From Bifidobacterium biavatii DSM 23969 (lineage in GTDB: Bacteria; Actinomycetota; Actinomycetes; Actinomycetales; Bifidobacteriaceae): a stretch of DNA of 64,000 nucleotides. Made by a program: the position numbers and the translations under genes. Numbering within the stretch: the stretch's first letter is position 1; every line of letters begins with the position of its first letter. Below the pieces are notes generated by a model, which worked only from the letters and a program-made list of their open reading frames with translations, was not told the DNA's origin and did not search any database. The stretch spans positions 236,440 through 300,439 of the forward strand of contig NZ_JGYN01000004.1 in assembly GCF_000741165.1 (NCBI RefSeq), written 5' to 3'. This document shows positions 25,913 through 35,954 of this stretch, in pieces.

Positions 25913-28171
25913 TCAGATCAGGTCCTTCGGATCGAGCCGGAACCGCAGCTCCCCCGGCTCGCGCGCGGCGACGTGCCGGGCGACGATCGTGCGCAGCCGG
26001 ATCGCCAGTTCGGCCCTGCGCGACTGGGCGACACGCACCACGGCCTTGACGCGATCCGCCGTGTCGGCGAATTCGCGCGCGTTCACGGTGGGCGGCTGCG
26101 GGATCGGCACGGGGCCGAGCATGGCCGGCATGTCCTCGCCGCCGACGTTCACCGTGCCCCACTCGCCGCCGGGCAGCGCACCGAGCCGCTGTATGGCCTG
26201 CATCACCGTGTCTCGTCGCCCCCACACGCAGGCGGCCGCGAGCACGGGCGGCAGGCCGGTCTGTGCGCGCTCCTCGATCTCCTTGGCGGCCAGCAGCCGC
26301 GAGTCCCAGAGCATGAGCGACTGGGCGATCACCGGATCGGTTTCGCCGATGAGCAGCCCCTGTCCGCCGCGTGATCGGGGCGCGCACAATGCCATCGATC
26401 GCATCCAGTTGGCCAGCGCGTCCGGCCGCGCGTCCACACCGGGCGCGTACAGGCTGGTCCACGCGTCGAGGATCGCCACGGCCCGGTATTCGCGGCCCGC
26501 GGCGCCGTCATTGCCGTCGACCGGCAGCACGCGCGGCTCGCAGCCGGGAGTCGCGATGACGATCTGCGGCCGGCAGGGGGATCGTGTCGACGAGTCCGCG
26601 CGGCTGGCTGCGCGACGAGACGACGATCGGCACGCCGCGGAACAGTCCGGCGAGTTCCTGCGCGGTGCCGGCCGCGCCGACGCGCACGACGCGCAGCCGG
26701 TCGCCGCCGCACCGGGACAGGTCCAGTTCACGACGGCCGCGCCGCACCAGCGGAACGTACGCCGTTCGTGCGCGGATCGTGCTCGAGCGGACCGGTGCAG
26801 CGCGGGCAGCGCGCCTGCCGGTGACAGCGTGCGCAACTGAGCGCTTCGGTGATGCCGTCGGCGGGGAGTGGACAGCAGGACAGGCCCGCGTTCGAGCGCC
26901 TTGGTGAGGATGCGCACGGCGGTGTGCGGCACACGCGCGCCGATGCTCGGGTCGGCGAGCCGGGCGAGTTCGTCGCGGTTGAGCCAGCGGATCCACGGGC
27001 TTTGCTCCTTGACGACGGCGGGCAGTGGCCTGATCGCCGTGCTGAAGCCGGTGGTGGGGGTTTCGCGCACGGCCGACGGGTCGCCCGTCTCCCACTGGCT
27101 GATCGGGCTGCGCACGTTGGCAAGGCTGACGAACACACCGCCGTGCGCTTTGGCGCGCAGCCGCAGCACGCCGCGCGCGTTCGGATACGGCATAAAGCCG
27201 TCCATGTTCTGATAGGCGAGGTCGTCGACGATGACGAACAGGGCGGGGCCTTCGACCGGCGCGTACATGGCCGAGCGCGCGCCGATCGCGCAGCGCACCT
27301 GGCCGGTGGCGACGGCCCGATAGGCGCGGTACCGTTCGGCAGGCGGCATGGCGCTGCCTTCGAGAATCGCGAAATCGCCGCTGTAGCCGCCGTTGGCGGA
27401 CTGGTTCGGTGCAAACGGTCGCAGTCCACACGCGGCCGTCAATACGGCGGCGAGGTCGTTGACCTCACGGTTCGTCGGTAGCACGGCGACGGCCGATTTG
27501 CCGGCGAGCAGCGCGGTCATGATCATCCATGCCAGATCACGCGCCCATCGTGCGGCTCCCGGCAGCGCGTCGACGACGAACGAGGCAAACGCCGTGCCTT
27601 CAAGCGCGTCGCGCAGTTGCCGCGCATGATCGTACGACTGAGCGAGCCGGCCGAATCCGGCGTCGCGAGCCTGCGCCTGCGCGTCCGTGAACCGCCGCCG
27701 GCCCTGCCACGCGCCGGATTCGGCAAGACGCTGCTCCTGATCGACGCGGGCGACTCGCGCGGGCACGGCGAAGCGCAGGATGTTGGCGCGGGTGCCACCG
27801 TACGCGTCGGCGATGAGCTCGACGTCGCGGCGCATGGCGGCGGAAACGAGCGGCTCGGGGGTGAGCACGCGTTCGATGTAACGCATGGACGATTCTGGCG
27901 TGTCGCTGGAGTCCGTACGGTTCCAGATGATGCCACTGACGCGCTGGCCGCCGAAGCGCACGCGCACCATCGTGCCGGGCAGTGCCTGTTCGGACTGCTT
28001 CTCGTCGACGAGATAGTCGAACGTGCGGCCCAGATGCGTGGCCTGCACGTCGAGCACGATCTGCGCGATCGGCTTGTCGACGGCAGGTTCGCGTTCGGCC
28101 GGCGCACGACGGCGGCGCTTGCGCGGGGCGAGCCCGTCAAGCGCCAACTGTTCGGCGTGCGGCGTGGTCAT
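25913..28171 (-). CDS. priA: Primosomal protein PriA, middle part out of frame
   Basis: The frame is open for 752 residues. The first ~430 and last ~220 residues look like actinobacterial PriA (3'-DNA-binding domain, then helicase-like core and C-terminal domain). The Walker A position reads LPGAARWA and the DEAH position VDDLAY, so ATPase motifs are degenerate, as known for this clade. Between about 26860 and 26570 the true sequence runs in other frames: the zinc-ribbon CARCHRQARCPRC appears in a second frame, and RELDLSRCGGDRLRVVRVG in a third. The original frame then returns. Three or more small indels with a net in-frame sum are needed, and residues ~432-533 as translated are not real. 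Confidence 0.75.
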   Translation of the reverse strand: MTTPHAEQLALDGLAPRKRRRRAPAEREPAVDKPIAQIVLDVQATHLGRTFDYLVDEKQSEQALPGTMVRVRFGGQRVSGIIWNRTDSSDTPESSMRYIERVLTPEPLVSAAMRRDVELIADAYGGTRANILRFAVPARVARVDQEQRLAESGAWQGRRRFTDAQAQARDAGFGRLAQSYDHARQLRDALEGTAFASFVVDALPGAARWARDLAWMIMTALLAGKSAVAVLPTNREVNDLAAVLTAACGLRPFAPNQSANGGYSGDFAILEGSAMPPAERYRAYRAVATGQVRCAIGARSAMYAPVEGPALFVIVDDLAYQNMDGFMPYPNARGVLRLRAKAHGGVFVSLANVRSPISQWETGDPSAVRETPTTGFSTAIRPLPAVVKEQSPWIRWLNRDELARLADPSIGARVPHTAVRILTKALERGPVLLSTPRRRHHRSAQLRTLSPAGALPALHRSARARSAHERRTFRWCGAAVVNWTCPGAAATGCASCASARPAPRRNSPDCSAACRSSSRRAASRADSSTRSPCRPQIVIATPGCEPRVLPVDGNDGAAGREYRAVAILDAWTSLYAPGVDARPDALANWMRSMALCAPRSRGGQGLLIGETDPVIAQSLMLWDSRLLAAKEIEERAQTGLPPVLAAACVWGRRDTVMQAIQRLGALPGGEWGTVNVGGEDMPAMLGPVPIPQPPTVNAREFADTADRVKAVVRVAQSRRAELAIRLRTIVARHVAAREPGELRFRLDPKDLI

Positions 28172-28233
28172 AGGTCACTGTTGTACCACATGCCCGGCGC
28201 GAGCCGCAGGCGGCGTGCACCGGCGCTCCCGGC

Positions 28234-29537
28234 TCAGGCTCGCCACCACGGGCGCAGCGGATACCACTTGCCGTCCGGGTGACCGACGCGGTCGGGCTTG
28301 ACGGCGAGGAACTGGTGCACCTGAATGCCGTCGATCTCGAAGTTGAGCGCGCAGGCGGCCATGTACAGGCCCCACACCTTCGCGCGTTCGAATCCGACCT
28401 CTTGGACGGCCTCCTCCCAATGCGCGGACAGGTTGCGGTTCCAGTGGTGCAGGGTGAGCGCGTAGTGCTGGCGCAGGTTTTCCTGATGCACTACGTTGAA
28501 TCCGGCGTCGTGGATGCAGCTTTCGATGAATCCGGGCGCGCCGAGGTCGCCATCGGGGAAGATGTAGCGGTCGAGGAATTCGTCGGTGCCGGGCTTGCCA
28601 TTCGGCTTGTCGTGGCTGATGGTGATCTGGTGGTTGAGCAGTCGGCCGCAGGGCTTGAGGAGCTTGAACATCTCCTCGAAGTAGCTCTGGTAGTTCTTGA
28701 CGCCCACGTGCTCCATCATGCCGATCGAGCAGATGCCGTCGAAGTCGCGTTCGGGCACGTCGCGGTAGTCCATGACGCGCAGTTCGGCCAGATCCTCCAG
28801 TCCTTCGCGCTTGATCCACTCCTGCCCGTATTCGATCTGTTCCTTCGACAGCGACACGCCGAGCGCCTTGATGCCGCGCTTGGCGGCCTCGATCACGAGC
28901 GAGCCCCAGCCGCAGCCGATGTCGAGCAGACGGTCGCCGGGCTTCAGCCCGAGCTTGTCGAGCACGAGGCGGATCTTGTTGAGCTGCGCGTCCTCGAGAC
29001 TCGTCTCCTCGCTCGGGAACACGGCGCACGTGTAGGTCATGGTGGGTCCGAGGAAATTGCGGTAGAACCCGTTGGACAGGTCATAGTGGAAGCTCACGGT
29101 TTCGCTGTCGGCCTTTTCGGTGTGCGGCAGCAGGCCGGACTTGATGCGCGCGAACTTGGACGGGCCTTCGGTGGCCGGCACGGGGGCCTTGCGGATGCCG
29201 TGGCTCAGGATCGATCCGGCGACCTTGGCGACCGAGAGCGGAGACAGCGGCCGGACGTAGGGGGCCAGCGACAGCAGCTGGCGTAGCTGCGGGTACGGGT
29301 CGGCGTAGTCGATGCCGTCGATGTCGAAATCGCCGAGCACGTAGCGCGCACGGCGCCGATCTCGTTCGGGTGTTCAAGCAGCTGGTATACGGCGTTCGGG
29401 GTCTTGACCCGCACGACCAGATCGGCCGTCTGCGGGCCGAACGTCGAGCCGTCGAACGCCTCGACGCGCAGCAGCGGATTGGGTTCGATGAATTCGCCGA
29501 CCATTTCGGCGACGGTCATCGTCTTGCCATAGCTCAT
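28234..29537 (-). pseudogene. cfa: Cyclopropane-fatty-acyl-phospholipid synthase, single frameshift
   Basis: Cfa adds a methylene from SAM to membrane unsaturated acyl chains. The N-terminal ~65 residues (ATG 29537, MSYGKTMTVAEMV, ending NEIGAVRA) are in one frame. The remaining 368 residues (YVLGDFDIDG onward) are in another, from about 29345. Inserting one base after GTGCGCGC restores the usual RAYVxGDxD junction. The downstream part has the SAM motif LLDIGCGWGSL and the catalytic-site Cys region intact. It could be a true pseudogene or a base-calling error. It follows metK, which supplies SAM. Confidence 0.75.
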
Positions 29538-29764
29538 GGTTCGCCTCTTTCTTGGTGATGCATGATGTGCGTCGCCGTGTCACGTCCGATTCACGCGGTC
29601 TGCGCGGCTTGCACGCACGGCTTGCAAAAGGCGCCCGCCGCGAAACATCTTCACGGCAGGCGCCATAGTCTGTCATTGGGTTATAAGGTTCATGCCGGCG
29701 CGCAGGCGTCGGCTCGGCCGGAACCGCCGGCGTGACCGGTTCAGCCGGGCCGTCCGGCGTTGCG
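29538..29764. other. 227-bp gap between metK and cfa
   Basis: No gene is evident. It contains a hairpin-like GGCGCCCGCCG ... CGGCAGGCGCC (about 29628-29664), which may terminate metK transcripts, and repeated CCGGCG/CGCCGG words. No T tract is seen. Confidence 0.4.
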
Positions 29765-30988
<1,224 letters not shown>

Positions 30989-31081
30989 GTATCGCACCTC
31001 TTGTTGCAACCCGTCCGTGTCCCCCGTTCGGCCCGCACCGACGGGACGGCGGGCGGAACGTGTCATACGCAGAAAATAATA

Positions 31082-31149
31082 CGCCCCATGGAAACGATGC
31101 TGCGGAGATTTCGTCTCCTGCATCGGTTCCAATGGCGTATACGCTATAA
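31082..31149 (-). promoter_or_regulatory. metK promoter candidate and 5' stem-loop
   Basis: On the minus strand a -10-like TATAGC (+31144-31149) would start transcription near 31137. That is exactly where a long imperfect stem begins. It runs to 31082 with an inner perfect part GGAGA/TCTCC around a CGAAA loop, flanked by GATGC/GCATC. It may protect the mRNA 5' end or act as the rpoZ terminator. I see no match to a SAM riboswitch core. Confidence 0.4.
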
Positions 31150-31281
31150 TTGCGGCGATTTGGCTTGAATCGTGCACAAACCACGGATCACCATCCATTG
31201 ACGCCGGTCAGTATCCGACCAGCAACTGTCCGCAATGCGAACGGTCCATGGACGACCCGCAACGGGCCGCACATGCGCGAA

Positions 31282-31566
31282 TCAGTTACCTTCGCTCAAA
31301 TCATCCTCACCAAGGGTCTCCTCGAGCAGACCCTCGTTGATTTCGCGGAACGCGATGGACAGCGGCTTCTCCTGGTTCTGGTATTCGACCAGCGGGCCAA
31401 CGTTCTGCAGCAGGCCCTCATTGAGCTGCGTGAAGTAGGAGTTGATCTGGCGGGCGCGCTTGGCGGCGAAGATCGCCAGCGCGTACTTGGAATCGGCGTG
31501 CTCCATCAGATCGTCGATCGGCGGATTCGCAAGTCCCTGCGGACGGGGATCGGTGCCAAAAGCCAT
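31282..31566 (-). CDS. rpoZ: RNA polymerase omega subunit
   Basis: The 94-residue protein has the omega fold motif [17 protein letters not shown], which contacts the beta' subunit, preceded by NPPIDDLM. Omega aids RNAP assembly and stability. The start ATG 31566 has a GGAGAAC site. A TATACT -10-like hexamer lies at about 31621-31626 upstream on the same strand. Unlike in many bacteria, gmk is not adjacent within this window. It is divergent from the dehydrogenase gene. Confidence 0.93.
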   Translation of the reverse strand: MAFGTDPRPQGLANPPIDDLMEHADSKYALAIFAAKRARQINSYFTQLNEGLLQNVGPLVEYQNQEKPLSIAFREINEGLLEETLGEDDLSEGN

Positions 31567-31801
31567 AGTGTTGTTCTCCAAATCATCAACATGAGCGTTA
31601 CAGCTATTCCAACCTTGCAAGTATAGCGCGACCCCTCAACACGCGGACATGCGGGACCCGCCCGACACGAAACCGGTCTAGGGTAAGGGGCATGAGCGAA
31701 CACGAACCCTCCCCCGCATCTTCCGCCGTTCCCCCAGTCATCGAAACGCAGCCGGACCGCACCGACCTGCCGCTGGCGGTGATGCCGTCGGTCATCGCTC
31801 G

Positions 31802-32740
31802 ATGATCGAGCCGTTCCGCACCAACCTGCCGCTGCTGCGCGACGTAGCGCGTGTACGCATGTACACCGACTGCACGATGGACGAGGAGACGATCCTCACG
31901 CGCTCGGCCGACGCGGACGCGGTGATGGTGATCGGATTCCACGTTCCCGACGCGATGCTCGACCGGTTCTGCGGGTTCGACGGCGGCCCAGGCCATGTGC
32001 GCTGCTTCGCGTTCGGCGGCACGGGCGTCGCCAGCTACATCGATCTGGCGCGAACGCGCGAACATGGCGTGCGCGTGTGCAACATCGTGCATTACGGCGA
32101 TCACGCGGTCGCTGAGCATACGTTCGCACTGCTGCTGGAGCTGGCCCGCGAGGTCGGCCGACTGAACGCCGAGGTGCGGGCGGGCGACTGGACGGGCGCT
32201 GACGGCTATGCATTGCACGGCAAGACGATCGGCCTAGTCGGCTTCGGCGGCATCGGGCAGGCCGTGGCGCGCATCGCGAACGGTTTCGGCATGAAAGTGG
32301 CCGTCTGGAATTCGCACGTCGACCCGATGGCCGCGGCCGGACTTGGCGTGGACCTGATCGACGACATGGGCGATCTCATGGAGCGCTCGGACATCGTAAG
32401 CCTGCACCTGCCGCTGCTTGCGGAGACGGCGGGCATCGTCACGATCCGCGAGCTGGACCAGATGCGTCCGGGAACGCTGTTCCTGAACACGGCCCGCGCC
32501 GAAATCGTCGAACCAGGCGCGCTGACCGCGCGACTGCTGCGCGGCGACGTCCGCGCGGCGCTCGACGTGTACGAGCGCGAGCCACTGCCGCTGGACGACC
32601 CGTTGCGGCGGGTGCCGGGCATCGTCCTCACGCCGCACGTCGCGTGGCGCAACGACGAGGCGTACGTGGGCCTCACCCGTCAGGTCGTCCAGTCGATCCG
32701 CTCGTTCTTTGCCGGCGGCGACTTCAACGTCGCCAACTGA
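31802..32740 (+). CDS. D-2-hydroxyacid dehydrogenase, N-terminus split by a frameshift
   Basis: This 312-residue NAD-dependent dehydrogenase (SerA/GhrA-like) has Rossmann motif GFGGIGQAVA. The catalytic Arg is in LNTARAEIVE, Glu in VYEREPL and His in LTPHVAW. The normal first beta-strand is missing. It is encoded just upstream (31692-31804) in another frame: MSEHEPSP...LAVMPSVIAR, with a strong AAGGGG ribosome site. One inserted base at about 31801 (GCT CGN ATG) would fuse the parts into a normal N-terminus. Native substrate is unknown. Confidence 0.8.
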   Translation: MIEPFRTNLPLLRDVARVRMYTDCTMDEETILTRSADADAVMVIGFHVPDAMLDRFCGFDGGPGHVRCFAFGGTGVASYIDLARTREHGVRVCNIVHYGDHAVAEHTFALLLELAREVGRLNAEVRAGDWTGADGYALHGKTIGLVGFGGIGQAVARIANGFGMKVAVWNSHVDPMAAAGLGVDLIDDMGDLMERSDIVSLHLPLLAETAGIVTIRELDQMRPGTLFLNTARAEIVEPGALTARLLRGDVRAALDVYEREPLPLDDPLRRVPGIVLTPHVAWRNDEAYVGLTRQVVQSIRSFFAGGDFNVAN

Positions 32741-32757
32741 CGCTCGGCCGGCAATCG

Positions 32758-33690
32758 TCAGCGTCCGCGCGCGGGCCTGATCTCGCGCCGCAAGGTCATC
32801 CGGTCCACGGCGAACGCACACAACGCGAACAGAAGGATCGAGAATACGAGCGGAATCCACGCCTGATACGAGACGATCCGCCGCGCTCCCTCAGTACGTA
32901 TCACGCTGCCGGACAGCAGGTTGTGGATCCAGTACAGCGATTTCGGCAGCGCGCCGTCGTACATGTCGCCGTAGTACCACCACGGATTGAGCACGGTGTA
33001 CAGCGCGACCGCCACGATGATCAGGATCGAGCCGCCCGTCCAGCGCATCACGCCGCCGTTGAACACCCATGCGACCAACGCGCCGACCAGCATGCCCAAC
33101 GACGAGACGATTAACATCAGCGAGAACATTTTCATCGACATGTACAGCCAGTCAAAGGCGACGATCCGATGGTCCGACGTGATGCCGCACACGCCGCCTA
33201 TCCACTCCGCAGGGCATCCCGCCCCCGCGTATCGGAACCGGTCCGACCGGGTCGCCTGCAAATACAGCAGCGTACCGGCCGGCGAGTTCAGCAGGCTGTC
33301 ACTCTGGGCTTCCGATGCAAGCGCGGATCGCGCCAGCACACTGCCTGCGTGACTCATCGGAGCCAGCACGATCGTCGCCACGACGGAGATCGCCACGGCT
33401 GCGATCATGCCAATGTTCGCGAACGATCGGCGCGAAACGCCGTGACACAGTTCGACGTCGAAGAATCCGACGAACCAGACCACTCCAGCCAGAAACAGGA
33501 ACGGGAACATGCGCGCCTCGACGTCCACGGGGAGCACGGCGGATCCGGGTTCGGACAGCTGCACATACACGCGATATGCGGAAACACCGAGCGTCGCCAG
33601 CGGCACGGCGAACATCACCGCGTACAGGATCGCGCAGCGCTTGGCCATGGCGACGAACTGCCGGCTGACATGGGATTGCTGTCTGACCAT
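32758..33690 (-). CDS. ABC transporter membrane subunit (YtrC-like position)
   Basis: This 310-residue protein has six to seven hydrophobic segments (first at about 18-40, last near 280-300) and a large external loop with two cysteines (GCPAEWIGGVCG). It matches no clear family by eye. It follows the ABC ATPase gene by 5 bp in a GntR-ATPase-membrane protein operon, the layout of YtrA-type cell-envelope stress transporters. The longer open frame upstream is only a shadow of the ATPase gene. Confidence 0.7.
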   Translation of the reverse strand: MVRQQSHVSRQFVAMAKRCAILYAVMFAVPLATLGVSAYRVYVQLSEPGSAVLPVDVEARMFPFLFLAGVVWFVGFFDVELCHGVSRRSFANIGMIAAVAISVVATIVLAPMSHAGSVLARSALASEAQSDSLLNSPAGTLLYLQATRSDRFRYAGAGCPAEWIGGVCGITSDHRIVAFDWLYMSMKMFSLMLIVSSLGMLVGALVAWVFNGGVMRWTGGSILIIVAVALYTVLNPWWYYGDMYDGALPKSLYWIHNLLSGSVIRTEGARRIVSYQAWIPLVFSILLFALCAFAVDRMTLRREIRPARGR

Positions 33691-33695
33691 GATCG

Positions 33696-34700
33696 TTACT
33701 CCTTCTCGTCTGTCGCGGCTGCGACGTCGCATGCGGCGTCGCGCGCGGTTGCGTTCGTGGTTTTGTTCACGGTTCCGTTCGCAGCGCCGCGTGAAGACGA
33801 TGCTGATTCGGTCTCGCTGGCGCCGTCCGCCGCACCGCCGGTCGACCTGATGACGTAGTCCTGCAGGCCCAGGCCGCTGGCGACGATGCCTTCGGGCAGG
33901 TCGTCCGCCGCGATCGCACCGTGCACGGTGATGCCGGACAGCTTTCCCATGCTTTCGCGCGCGATGACGCTCAGCCCTGCTTCGTCGACAAAGTAGCCGA
34001 CCGCGTTCGAGTCGCCGACGAGCACGGTGGCGCGAGAACCGACCGATTCGGCGGCGAATTCGTCCGCGACGCGGCCGTGGTCGAGGATGATCGCGCGTTC
34101 GATCACATGCGCGATTTCGTCGATGAGGTGCGTGGAGACGACAATGACGCGCGGCCGGCTGGCGTACGTTTCGAGCAAGAAGCGGTAGAACAGTTCGCGG
34201 TTGGCCGCGTCGAGTCCGAGCACCGGTTCGTCGAGCAGCAGCACATCGACCGGCACGCACAGTGCGGCAACCAGCTGCACGATGTGACGCTGACCGAGCG
34301 ACAGGTTGCCGTACGCCTTGCCCGGTTCGATGCCGAATGCGGCGAGCATGCGCGCGGCGAATCCGTGGTCGAATCCGCCGTAGTAGCGTTCTTCGCGGCG
34401 GAAGATCGCGCCGAGGCGCACCGGCCACAGGAACGGACGCGTTTCGTTGGCGAGATAGATGCGGCCCTGCGCGGCTTCGTTGTCGCGCACGTTGGTGCCG
34501 TCGAGCATGACCGTGCCGGAGGTGGGCAGCAGACGGTTGGCGATGAGCGACATGAGCGTGGACTTGCCGGCGCCGTTGCGGCCGAACAGGCCGTAGATGG
34601 CCGGCTGCAGGGCGAGGCTGACGCGGTCAAGCGCAGGACGCGCGCCCGTGTTGGCGCCAGTGCCGTAGGTTTTGGTGAGGTTGGTGATGGTCAGGCTCAT
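33696..34700 (-). CDS. ABC transporter ATPase (YtrB-like)
   Basis: The 334-residue protein has Walker A GRNGAGKST (about 40-48), signature LSLGQRHIVQ, Walker B LLLDEPVLGLD and H-loop VSTHL. A long Ala/Thr/Asp-rich C-terminal tail (about 60 residues) follows the domain. The start ATG 34700 overlaps the GntR stop (ATGA), so the regulator and transporter are coupled. The lone ATPase and membrane partner suggest an exporter or stress-sensing transporter. Confidence 0.88.
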   Translation of the reverse strand: MSLTITNLTKTYGTGANTGARPALDRVSLALQPAIYGLFGRNGAGKSTLMSLIANRLLPTSGTVMLDGTNVRDNEAAQGRIYLANETRPFLWPVRLGAIFRREERYYGGFDHGFAARMLAAFGIEPGKAYGNLSLGQRHIVQLVAALCVPVDVLLLDEPVLGLDAANRELFYRFLLETYASRPRVIVVSTHLIDEIAHVIERAIILDHGRVADEFAAESVGSRATVLVGDSNAVGYFVDEAGLSVIARESMGKLSGITVHGAIAADDLPEGIVASGLGLQDYVIRSTGGAADGASETESASSSRGAANGTVNKTTNATARDAACDVAAATDEKE

Positions 34701-35065
34701 GATCGGTAGCCTTTCGTGATGATGGCAGCGAGTTCGTCGGCGGCGATGCCGAGCCGTTTGGCCTCGTCGATGAATCTGGGGACGCTTTCGGCGAGGAACG
34801 CCTCGCGCCGGGCGTCTTTGGCGCGTCGCTGCGCGCCCATGGTGACGAACATGCCCAGTCCCCTGCGCTTTTCGAGCAGTCCCTGTTCGACGAGCAGGTT
34901 CATGCCCTTGAGCACGGTGGCGGGGTTGATGCGGTACGCCGTGGAGATTTCCGTGGTGCTGGGCACCTGATCGCCTTCCCGGTAAGTTCCCGCGACGATC
35001 GCCTCGCCCAGCTGGTTCGCCACCTGCCGGAACAGCGGTTCCCCGCTGGAATCGTCGAAATGCAC
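34697..35065 (-). CDS. GntR-family regulator (YtrA subfamily)
   Basis: The 122-residue repressor has an N-terminal winged helix with PLFRQVANQLGEAIVAG and VPSTTEISTAYRINPATVLKG (recognition helix) and a short helical C-terminus. This is the compact YtrA form. It is the first gene of its operon and most likely represses it. An AAGGAGG ribosome site precedes ATG 35065. A TTAC-ATGA-GTAA palindrome lies in the promoter. Confidence 0.9.
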   Translation of the reverse strand: MHFDDSSGEPLFRQVANQLGEAIVAGTYREGDQVPSTTEISTAYRINPATVLKGMNLLVEQGLLEKRRGLGMFVTMGAQRRAKDARREAFLAESVPRFIDEAKRLGIAADELAAIITKGYRS

Positions 35066-35101
35066 GCATCCCTCCTTTCTTCTCGTTACTTTGTTGGTTC
35101 A

Positions 35102-35146
35102 TTACTCATGTAACTAACCATATAACCAAGACGCCGTTTCTGTCAA
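35102..35146 (-). promoter_or_regulatory. Promoter and probable GntR operator
   Basis: On the minus strand TTGACA (+35141-35146) is followed after 16 bp by TATATG (+35119-35124). The palindrome TTACTCATGTAA at 35102-35113 lies just downstream of the -10, near the expected transcript start, a good position for repression. The region is AT-rich compared with its surroundings. Confidence 0.6.
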
Positions 35147-35183
35147 CGGCGGCGCACGGAGACATTCGCCGCTGGCTGGTTAT

Positions 35184-35954
35184 TTACAGCGAGGCGGAGG
35201 CAATGAGTTCGCGCGTATAGGCGGATTGCGGGTCGCCAAGCACGGCGTAGGTGGGGCCGCATTCCTCGACTCGGCCGTCGTGGAGGACGAGGATGCGGTC
35301 GGCGATGTGCTGCACCACGCCCAGATCGTGCGACACCATCACCAAAGCCGTTTCACGGCGTGTTTCACGGATAGCGGCGAAGGCGTCGAGGATCTGGATG
35401 CGCGCAGCCACGTCGATGGCGCTCATCGGCTCGTCGGCGAGGATGACGCGCGGCTCGTTGACGATCGCGCGCGCGATGGCGACGCGCTGCGCCTGCCCAC
35501 CCGACAGGTCGATCGGATACCGGCCGAGAAACACGGCCGGGTCGAGTCCGACCGTGCGCAGCGCGGCGGCCACGCGGGCGGCGATCTCATCCCGGGACAG
35601 GTCGCGCCGCTGGATGCGTAGCGGTTCGGCGACGGACCGGCCCACACGCCAGCGCGGGTCGAGCGACGAGAACGGATCCTGGAACACAAGCCCGGATTCG
35701 CGACGGATGTCGCCGCCCGCATACGTGACCGTGCCGGAATCAGCGGTGTCGAGGCCGAGCATGATGCGGGTCAGCGTCGACTTGCCGGAACCGGAGCCGC
35801 CGATCACGGCGAGGCATTCACCGGGATACACGTCGGCGGACACGTCGAACAGCACCTGACGGCGGTCGGCGCGGCGTCCAAAGGACTTATCGATGTTGCG
35901 GACGGAAAGCAGCGGGGCATGTGACATGGATGTGGTGGGCATGACGGTACTCAC
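35184..35954 (-). CDS. Oligopeptide/nickel-type ABC transporter ATPase (DppF-like)
   Basis: The 256-residue protein has Walker A IGGSGSGKST, signature DLSGGQAQRVAIARA, Walker B VILADEPMSAID and an H-loop MVSHD. It is the second ATPase of a peptide-type importer. Translation probably starts at GTG 35954 (GTGA overlap with the first ATPase stop); ATG 35942 also fits. The short C-terminus without the usual long OppF tail is notable. It is last in the operon. Confidence 0.88.
   Translation of the reverse strand: MSTVMPTTSMSHAPLLSVRNIDKSFGRRADRRQVLFDVSADVYPGECLAVIGGSGSGKSTLTRIMLGLDTADSGTVTYAGGDIRRESGLVFQDPFSSLDPRWRVGRSVAEPLRIQRRDLSRDEIAARVAAALRTVGLDPAVFLGRYPIDLSGGQAQRVAIARAIVNEPRVILADEPMSAIDVAARIQILDAFAAIRETRRETALVMVSHDLGVVQHIADRILVLHDGRVEECGPTYAVLGDPQSAYTRELIASASL

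Noticed and set aside
26728..27429. Separate gene containing the CARCH zinc motif
   Set aside because: It is the displaced-frame part of priA, not an independent gene.
30989..31281. SAM riboswitch before metK
   Set aside because: Only one long stem is visible; the multi-helix core and conserved bulges of known SAM riboswitches were not found.
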